This document shows positions 56,315 through 64,000 of a stretch of DNA of 64,000 nt, piece after piece. A program made the translations under genes and the position numbers. The stretch is from Bufo bufo (taxonomy: Eukaryota; Chordata; Amphibia; Anura; Bufonidae). Below the pieces are notes generated by a model. It worked only from the letters and a program-made list of their open reading frames with translations, made no database searches and was not told the origin of the DNA. The stretch is from NCBI RefSeq assembly GCF_905171765.1, contig NC_053397.1, forward strand, positions 8,251,677 through 8,315,676. Reading direction: 5' to 3'. Each line of letters begins with the position of its first letter. The stretch's first letter is position 1.

Positions 56315-57723
56315 AGGTGTATTTGATCTTCTTACTCCTGCCATAAATTATATAATTTAGCAGTAAATGCAGCTATAACTTCCTGTCTTGATACAATTTA
56401 TTTTTGGAAGGCGCCTATGTACGCCCCACATGTGGTGTACCCCATCTCAGCGGGATGAGCAGCTATAATGAGATGAGTATGGATGGGGCTGTTGGGAGAA
56501 GGGTGGACACGAGGGGTCTCCACAGAGTCATCAGTTCGGGGGTCGGTAAAATCGGATTCTTAATCTGCCCATGCAGTCGATTTCCTCCATAAATCCATCT
56601 TGTCTTGAGTCTCCTATCTTTCCATCAATATGGCTGCCTCCCAGAGCGCGGCCTCCAGCCCGGACCTCGGTGCTTGTCCATTTAATTGGAGACTCAGAGA
56701 TGAAAGGGTGGAGGTTTAGCCTGGATCAGAGAAGGGGAATATGGGATCATCTGACAGTGCAGTTCCAGGCTGCGCCCTGTCTCCCGCACGTCTTCCCTTT
56801 GATAGAAGATCTGGGCAGCTTAGAGTCGGATTAATTCTGCGCACGCTCCAGGAGCACTCCGTCAAAGAACTGCGTTTCCTCCAAGTCTGACAACCTTATA
56901 CCCGTCCTATAAGATCAAGAGATCAGACCCCTGAACATGTCGCCGTGTCTTTATTCACTTCCAGACATAGGAGGATTGTGAGTCGCTCCACCCGGCCCAA
57001 TCGCATTCTGCACCGTCAGTAGTTTTACTTCATCCGCTGAAATCCCTGATTTGCATTGGAAATACTCAGCGCTTCATTGAAACCTTTATTTTTTTGCAGA
57101 CAGGAAATCTCCTCGAAAAGAAAGGGCGCGCTTAATCTCCAGTTAATTGGTAGAAGTTTCAGAAATGTGGGGATGGCGGCTGCAGCCAGGACCCGATGTC
57201 AGGAGAATGATGGGATTTTTCTATGGCAGTCATTTTCTGTGTACTGCGCTGAGCACGGGAGGGGAGGGGGGTGACAGTGATGTATGGCCGACCCCGGACT
57301 TGGCAGAATGATCATCGTTAGCGGCTCTTTTACCAAACATCTTGTCTAAGCCCAAGAAGGAAACACCTGGACTATCACCTCCAACATCTGCACTCGCATC
57401 ATCTCAATGGAAAGGGATATAAGTGTCATGTAGCTTTCCTGCCACTAGGGAGCGCTCTACTATGGCCACATTATGTCACCTTCAGTGGTCTTTTATTGCC
57501 ACATCTGGAGGCAGAAAATCTGTACAGACCTAATTATTATCCCAGCTGAAGGTTTGTATCCAAAATTCTCTCCCTTGTCCTGATAGGTTGTTACATTTAT
57601 GGGCACTGATACATTGTATCAGTCTGGAGCCCATGCTGTTTAGAGGATTGCCTAGTCTGGATTCAACTGAAACAATATATTGCGGACCCGCTGTTTGCCA
57701 ACAACGGTCGAGTACACGAGCCC
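56315..57723. other. Single-copy DNA, possible conserved islands
   Basis: 56560-57250 is GC-balanced and free of repeats, with GTCCATTTAATTGGAGAC, CGCGCTTAATCTCCAGTTAATTGG (in part) and other homeodomain-like cores. Open frames of 62-87 codons have no recognisable domain. 57570-57660 holds a dispersed repeat piece (GATACATTGTATCAGTCTGG). Confidence 0.35.
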
Positions 57724-57726
57724 TTA

Positions 57727-58163
57727 GGCCCCTTTCTCACGAGCGAGTTTTCCGCGCGGGTGCAATGCGTCACGCACCCGCACGTGTAGCACCCGCACTG
57801 AATCCTGACCCATTTATTTCAATGGGTCTGGGCACATGAGCGTTGTTTTTTTCACGAATCAGTTCTGCGTTGTGTGAAAATCGCAGCATGTTCTATATTC
57901 TGTATTTTTCATGCAGCCCTGGCCCCATAGAAGTGAATAGGGCTGCGTGAAAAACGCATTGCATCCGTAAGCAGGTGCGGATGCGATGCGTTTTTCACTG
58001 ATGGTTGCTAGGAGATGTTGTTTGTAAACGCATTGCACTCACGCGAAAAAACTGAAGAACTGAACGCAATCGCAGATAAAACTGACTGAACTTGCTTGCA
58101 AAATGGTGCGAGTTTTCCTGAAGGCATCCGGAGCCGATCCGTCACGCTCGTGTGAAAGAAGCC
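57727..58163. mobile_element. MITE, PIF/Harbinger-like
   Basis: Starts GGCCCCTTTCTCACGAGCG and ends CGCTCGTGTGAAAGAAGCC; flanks are TTA (57724-57726) and TTG (58164-58166). The interior contains GTGAAAAACGCATTGCATCC and GCGATGCGTTTTTCAC as inverted pieces. 437 bp, noncoding. Confidence 0.8.
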
Positions 58164-60217
58164 TTGGGCATAAAAGATGCTGTAAACCTACTCCACTCAG
58201 GGGCTGAAGTCGTTTTTACTCCGGCCGCACGCCTTGTCATGAATTACGCAATCAAAATCCAGTGTAAAACGGCAGTTTTTGTAAATGACCCACAATGAGT
58301 CTGATTATGGACAGCAAGCAGGGATCTTGAAAACATTGAGAAATTAAAATATAAAAGGGGAATTTATCACGAGGGATAGTTTTGGAGCCGATTTTGCTGG
58401 CGTCTGCATTGAGTTAATTCGTGGCAATTTATGAAACGTTGCACTTTGGATGAATTTGGCGCAGTTTTACAAGGAACACTTTTGTCTAGAGCTGATTCTC
58501 CAGTGGCGTAAGATTGCGCCTCTTTTTTCTGACTTGCGGCAGTGGATAAATTGGGAGTCCTCCTCATCATTACCATAGCTAATCGCACCCATTTTTGCAC
58601 CCACTTTTTAAAAGGGGGCACAAGATTGCAGATATTTTCACCAAACTTTGCAACTTTTTTTCTGCTGAAAAAGCAAATTTAAATGAATTTAATGAATCTG
58701 GGGGTTGCAGAAGTTTTGTTTACAGACCCCCCTCTTTTAACCCTTGCAGCAGCACTGGTGTTTTCCTCCGTGGAACCATTTACGTGGTGCATGTCCGGCC
58801 GGGATGAGTGCTCAGTAAAGAGTCGGCTTTCTGCAGCCTCCCATTCCTGTCTGCCGCCCTCAGCCCTTTATTACCGGGTCACCTGGGAATTATTTATAAA
58901 TTAAATATTAGGCAAATGTACTTAAAGGGAACAAAAGCGGGCGGTGGAATCCGGAGGGGGGGAAGGGGGCTTACCAGGTCCAGGATCTTCCTGTGCTAAT
59001 GGACTCTGGCTGTCTATCCATTTGTAGCGGTCTGTTCTACGGGTTGCGTCTCATGTTCTTACACCCGTCCTTCCTGGTTTTAATTGTTGCCGTCTGCGAG
59101 CTCCCCCGCCGCCGATTCCTGCAGCTCTCAACATTATGGTAATGTTCTCTCCCCGTGTCTTTCTCGCCCCCTCCATTAGACGCAGGGACGCGGCCCAGGT
59201 CTATGTTAATTATAACACTCAAGTGCCTACCTGATACCGCGCGTCCTCCGAGATACGGATCAGAACTTACAGGGACTCAGCGGCCTCTTAGCGGAGAAGA
59301 TAAGTGGGTGTTAAATAAAAAGATCTTCCCTCGTTTTATAATTTACGGCGCCCACTTAGAGAGCAATCCTGACCCGGATTCACGCTGAGAGATCTGCACC
59401 GCCAAGATGAGGCTGTGGGGGGGGGGGGCTAGGCCCATTTATGTGGCCCCTAGGGGATATCAGCCCCCACTAGTTTTGGTACCCTGCTTTTCCGGACTCT
59501 TGAACAGTAAGGTCGCCCTCACCCGCTGCGGAAAATCAGTTCCATTCACCTTAATGGGGCAGAGATCCATGTGCAAAAATAATTGGAACTGATTTTCTGT
59601 CGTAGAAAATTCTGCAGCGAGTGAGGACGCCCTAAATCAGCGTGGGGGCCCCTATATATCCATGGGGCCGTACAGTCCGCTTCTACCCAGCCTCAGGTGT
59701 CTGATAGCAGAGAATGCAATACTGCATAGTGGGCAGACAGGACACAGAATGTGGGGCTACTGTCCCTTTAAAATGGGCAGTCTACTTCAGAACACCTTTT
59801 GGTTTGGAAGGGGGGGATGTCAGTGATACATTGTAGCAAATAACATCCACTGGGGGCAGTCATCATACTGAAGAACACTACAGGCTTCTGGCTGATAACA
59901 GAGAATAATAAATACCTGCATAGTGAATAGAGAGAACGTAGACTGCAGTCTATTCAGCTTCACAAATGGCTGACAACAGAATTGTACCTCCCCGCACGGC
60001 GGATATTGCAGGCTCAGTGTCTACTTTAGAGAACCCTTTTTACATTGGAGGTTTTTTGGTGGTTGTCAGGGGTCCATGATGCATTGTAGGAAATCGTCAG
60101 ACCAGGAGAGAGATTTTTGCATCTGCACCGATCAGCACATAGGGGATTATCTAGACTGTAACGAACCCCCAGCTGAGAGCAGTTTTAGGTCTGGGGTTGT
60201 CAGCCTCGAGATATAAA
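58164..60217. other. Single-copy and minor repeat DNA
   Basis: 58350-58630 resembles a dispersed repeat (GGGAATTTATCACGAGGG start). 58640-59400 is GC-balanced and repeat-free (CAACATTATGGTAATG, TTAATTATAACACTCAAG), a candidate conserved region. 59419-59428 is a G-run. No exon is supported. Confidence 0.35.
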
Positions 60218-60220
60218 TAA

Positions 60221-60560
60221 GGCCCCCTGCACACAAACGTGTGCACCCCGTGGTCGTGCCGGGCCGCAATACACGAGCACAGTCTGTGGGGCAGCCGCAG
60301 CGGAACGCGGACCCATTCACTTGAACGGGTCCGCTATCCGGCCGTTCCGCAAAAAGATAGGACATGTTCTATCTTTTTGCGGGACGAAACCCCACGGAAG
60401 CATTCCGTAATGCTTCCGTAGGGTTCCGTTCCGTGCTTCCGTTCTGCACCATTCCGCATCTCCGGATTTGTGGACCCATTCAAGTGAATGGGTCTGCATC
60501 CGTGATGAGGAATGCCCACGGAACGGCGCCCGGGAAGCGCGCGTTCGTGTGCAGGGGGCC
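60221..60560. mobile_element. MITE, PIF/Harbinger-like
   Basis: Starts GGCCCCCTGCACACAAACG and ends CGTTCGTGTGCAGGGGGCC, with TAA (60218-60220) and TAG (60561-60563) at the flanks. The interior (GCAAAAAGATAGGACATG, GGACCCATTCAAGTGAATGG) belongs to the 3744-4069 subfamily. Confidence 0.82.
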
Positions 60561-60563
60561 TAG

Positions 60564-63500
60564 AAATGTTTCCTTTCACTGACAGTAAGCAGAGATATGA
60601 CAATAGTGAGGAATTGAAATAAGTATGCTAGAAACCATACAGTACAATGGTTAAGCGGCCACCGCTGATGGATTGCTGGGTGGTCGTAACCATGGAAACG
60701 AACAGGGTATAATGCGATGGAAAAATGAATCTAGGCAGCAAAGGAGGCAACATGGAGAATAACAATACATTAGGAAGTGCCTTGTATTCACTTTCTGTAC
60801 ATGATACATTACATTTGCTGAAGTGACACGACCCCTTTAAGCCTCGCTTCAGTCTTGTTGCGGTCTCCAAAGAGGGGGGTCTATACAAAAGAGGGTGTCT
60901 GTTCCACACCCTAATCTGATGAGGCCACACCCCTCACGCCTCTCTATTTATACTTGTATGTTTATTTCATAATACAAGTTGTAACAATTGCAACTTGAAT
61001 CCTAAAACCATGGAAACGTCTCCTCATCAATGGCGGTTCTCAGCAGAGACGGAGCCGCGGCTCCCGGGAGAGATCCTTCCCGCCTGATAAATAAATAGGC
61101 GTCTGGAAACATCTCTGTTATGATAGATAATTTCTGTCGAATCATTTCCCCGTGTCTCTCAGGTTCAGGAGATGACTGCGCCGCTTATTTCCCCAGCAGC
61201 AGTGTAAACACGAAATAGATGATTATTCCGGGTGCCCCTCACCCCCGACTGGCAGAAAAACGTCACATTAAGGTTTGACAGAAGGTGCGACACCGAGCAA
61301 AGGTGCGGCTATTGAGCCGGCATTGGTCGTACGACAAAGGAAAATATAACGGCTAAAGTAACATAGTTTATAAGGCCGAAAAAAGCCCTCTGTCCAACCA
61401 GTTCGGCCTTTTATCCTGCAAGTTGATCCAGAGGAAGGTAGGACGTGTGCGACAGTTATCATTGCATTGTGCCATACACTCCGTATTTGTCACCATAACA
61501 TTTATATCATCATGCGCCGAGTATGAAATATGCTCCATAATATCACGTACACAATGAACGCCACATTATCGCTACACTGCCTTAATGCACACATTGTGTC
61601 GCATTTATTCCCAGATACGGTTGGCACAACCCCGGGCGCACGCACACGCTTCTCGTGTACAGATGGCACGTTTGATACTTGCAGTATTTTCGGACGCCTT
61701 TAGCCTGGTCCTCTCCCCCCCTCCATGATCCCGCCTCAGGACCCTGCACCTTTAACCCATCAGATAGATAGATATTAAGCGCCCCATCGGCTGATGGAAG
61801 GTCACGCAAATAGATTTATGTCTCCGCCGTTGGCGCTTTGTTTTCTCTCCAAGAGACTGGAAACCTGAGAAAGTCAAATACTTCATAATTATCTGAGCTC
61901 TCCGGGTCTCTGCTTCCCTCGAGCCGCAGAGACCGCAATCCATCTTTTACCCTGTAAACTGGAGCAGAGCTTGGAGAATAGGCCACCGGCCGCCCGGCCA
62001 CCTGGCACACGACCTCCTTGTGTCACTGACGGATGACCAACTCGATTCCAGTGATTCCAAAAGAGTGGACTTTCTGGATGATCAAATGGGAACAGAGGGA
62101 AAGAAAAAGGGGAAGGCTCCTTCTAATACTACAGTCCAGAGCTGAGCCCGGGCTCCATCTTTTTCTCTGGCGCCACCGTCCGCCACCATCCTTTCTACTC
62201 AGTGTGAGAGGGACAACCCAGAATCTACACAAGACGATGGAGAGCTGTTGTCACCCTTCAGCCGCATCCTCTGTTACTAATCTATGGCCCCAAACAGATT
62301 TCCTTTACAATGAAGAGCTTATGGGCCCTATAAGACACCAGGGCCCAAATCCAAATGGTACCTCTGCGTCTCCTTTAGTCCTCAGCCTCTTTGTTCCTAG
62401 TGGTCACCCAACTTTTCTAGACTTCCTGGATAGCTAGACTCAGGAGTCTAAGAAAGTAGTGGGAGCTGTCCCACAAATGGATATCATTTTTGAAACAGGA
62501 TATAAACTGAGGGGCACATTTCTTAAGTCCCTGCACTGGCGGTGGATCGCCGAATTACTGAAACTTTGGAATATCTGCAGTGGCTGTGTTTGGGGTAGCC
62601 CCAGCGCTACACAGGGTCCTCCGACACCGTCGATGTGTCACCACGTGTTGCTTCTCTCCAGAAGGGATGGTAAGGAGTGGTGCACCCCAATGGGAAATAA
62701 GTCCAGAGAGTCCGGGTCTGCAGTGACCAGGGGGCTTCTTTACTGGAGGAATTCAGGTACAAAACAATACAGACGAGGCATAGGGCCGGCTTCTCCAGTC
62801 TCCTCCCGGGCAGAAGAAGGGTTTGTAGCAGAGGATAGGCCTGAAATAGCTGCCCCTCTCTCTCTCTCTCAGAAGGCTGATACCCTGCTCCAAGGCTGGA
62901 GGCCCACGGTCAATAGCTAAGTAGTCCGGGTGACTCCTTGGTCACAGGGCTGGTGACCCATGGTCTGTGGCTCAGCGTCCCCATCTCAGCGTCTTCTTCT
63001 GGTCACTCCGCAGGCTGGCATGAATCTTCCCCTCCAAGCACTGGTCCCTAACTGCAGAACACTAGGGGCTCTGACTGCTCTCCTTATATACAGTTTTAGC
63101 TAGACTAGACCCTTTTTAGTGGGAGGGGGGGGAGAAGCCCAGCACAAACAGATACAATGTTACACTTTCCGTCTCCCATAGACTTACATTAGAGCTTCTA
63201 TGATAGTCAATGGCAATCAGCAGTCCCAAACGTCTCAGTATTCATTAACCCTTTCCACAGAGCCTCACAAATACAGTGCAAGTGAACAGGATATATATCA
63301 CCACATACATATAACCCTTTCAAGTGAAATAAAGTAAGAAGTTTATAACTTTTCATAGGGGAAACAGGGGCAAATGTCCACAAATGTCCAGTTTTCACAG
63401 TACCCCTGCTCCAGGGCACTACACATCCATCGCCGATTCTAAATGTAAGACAGCTCTCTAAATCAGGCGTAGAATATGATGAATGAGATGGGACTGCCGT

Positions 63501-64000
63501 CCCGTCCCCTTCGTGCCCACGCCACTCCCGCTTTTTAGACTTGTTGTGAGCGGGAGAAGAAGTCGCAGATTCTGACGCAACATGGCGTGCTACAGAATCT
63601 CCACCAGATATACACCACAAAGGTGGCGTATATCTGTTTGTAAATGAACCCCTGAATTTTTTAGGGCAATCTGTGGAAATGTAGCAGGCCAATGAGGGAC
63701 TAGAACCGTCAATAAATGGACTTTCCCTTTAAAGAGGATGGGTCTCCTCTCCTGACGTGTGTTTTTGTAAGTACTTGCATCCCTCATGTAATAACAGTTC
63801 TGGAGCATCTATTCTTATGACTCTACGTTCTGCCATTCTTCTATGATTCCTACAAAAAGTTATGCATGAATCACCAGCAGTTTGCAAGGAAGGGCCAAGT
63901 GTCATTGGTTGGGGGGTGTCCCTGCACATTTTGACACTGGCGGCACTGATTAGATGATGTCAGACTGTGCAGGGACAAACCCCTAACTGGTAACCACCGG
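60564..64000. other. Mostly single-copy DNA to the window end
   Basis: 60990-61260 and 61480-62010 are GC-balanced and repeat-free, possible conserved noncoding DNA. 62400-63200 has a dispersed-repeat look, with a (CT)n run at about 62856-62873. 63400-63700 is similar in style. Open frames of up to about 160 codons (for example 62459-62920, plus; 63692-63207, minus) show no recognised domain. I cannot support any exon. Confidence 0.35.
61345..61445. repeat. Short interspersed repeat fragment
   Basis: AACATAGTTTATAAGGCCG, CCAACCAGTTCGGCC and AAGTTGATCCAGAGGAAGG together look like a dispersed amphibian repeat resembling a LINE-derived tail. Classification is from memory of its form only. Confidence 0.35.

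Noticed and set aside
62459..62920. 153-codon open frame
   Set aside because: No recognisable domain, and the surrounding DNA looks like a dispersed repeat with a CT run.

Overview
This window is animal genomic DNA, and I found no prokaryotic-style genes in it. The transposon set is Tc1/mariner, hAT, probable PIF/Harbinger and TTAA-type MITEs, two Penelope-like elements with GIY-YIG endonuclease, and a CR1-like LINE. Together with the very high density of 20-100 bp minisatellites, this is most like an anuran amphibian (frog or toad). That assignment is inference from repeat style, because no species-diagnostic host gene is present. I could not confirm any host protein-coding exon; the sequence looks like a large intron or a gene desert.

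Layout. 1-1805 is a 38-bp minisatellite. 1849-2910 is a broken hAT transposase N-terminus with a BED zinc finger. 3.7-4.4 kb holds two short MITEs. 4.8-6.1 kb is a 51-bp array and 6.5-6.9 kb a 49-bp array. 8.4-9.2 kb has two TTAA-type MITEs, one carrying a 31-bp array. 9.8-11.7 kb is a 25-bp array and 12.6-12.95 kb a 105-bp array. 13.3-14.6 kb is a cluster of MITEs and palindromes. Arrays of 24 bp (14.9-16.8 kb), 28 bp (17.3-19.4 kb) and 92 bp (21.0-22.5 kb) follow. 23.5-34.4 kb is a nest of transposons. Penelope-like element 1 (minus strand, about 600-bp inverted terminal arms) is interrupted by a Tc1 element. Penelope-like element 2 (plus strand) is interrupted in its reverse transcriptase motif A by a hAT element and by a second Tc1 element only 22 bp away. 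A near-canonical hammerhead ribozyme lies in a palindrome inside the hAT element. 34-41 kb has a hAT MITE with an 8-bp duplication, single-copy DNA and a 41-bp array. 41.5-43.8 kb is a 35/36-bp array, 45.8-48.1 kb a 23-bp array, 48.1-48.9 kb a further 41/43-bp array with a hAT MITE inside it, and 49.4-50.3 kb a CA-rich array. 50.6-52.2 kb has four MITEs. 52.2-56.3 kb is a CR1-like LINE 3' end split by a 3.65-kb array of a 31-bp unit made from the LINE's own coding sequence. 56.3-64 kb is mostly single-copy DNA with two MITEs.

Tandem arrays make up about one third of the window (my sum of the listed arrays). All long open frames inside them follow from the repeat units lacking stops and should not be annotated as proteins. 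The transposase and reverse transcriptase genes all carry frameshifts, stops or insertions, so nothing here looks autonomous. Several single-copy GC-balanced islands could be conserved regulatory DNA, but this cannot be decided without alignment.
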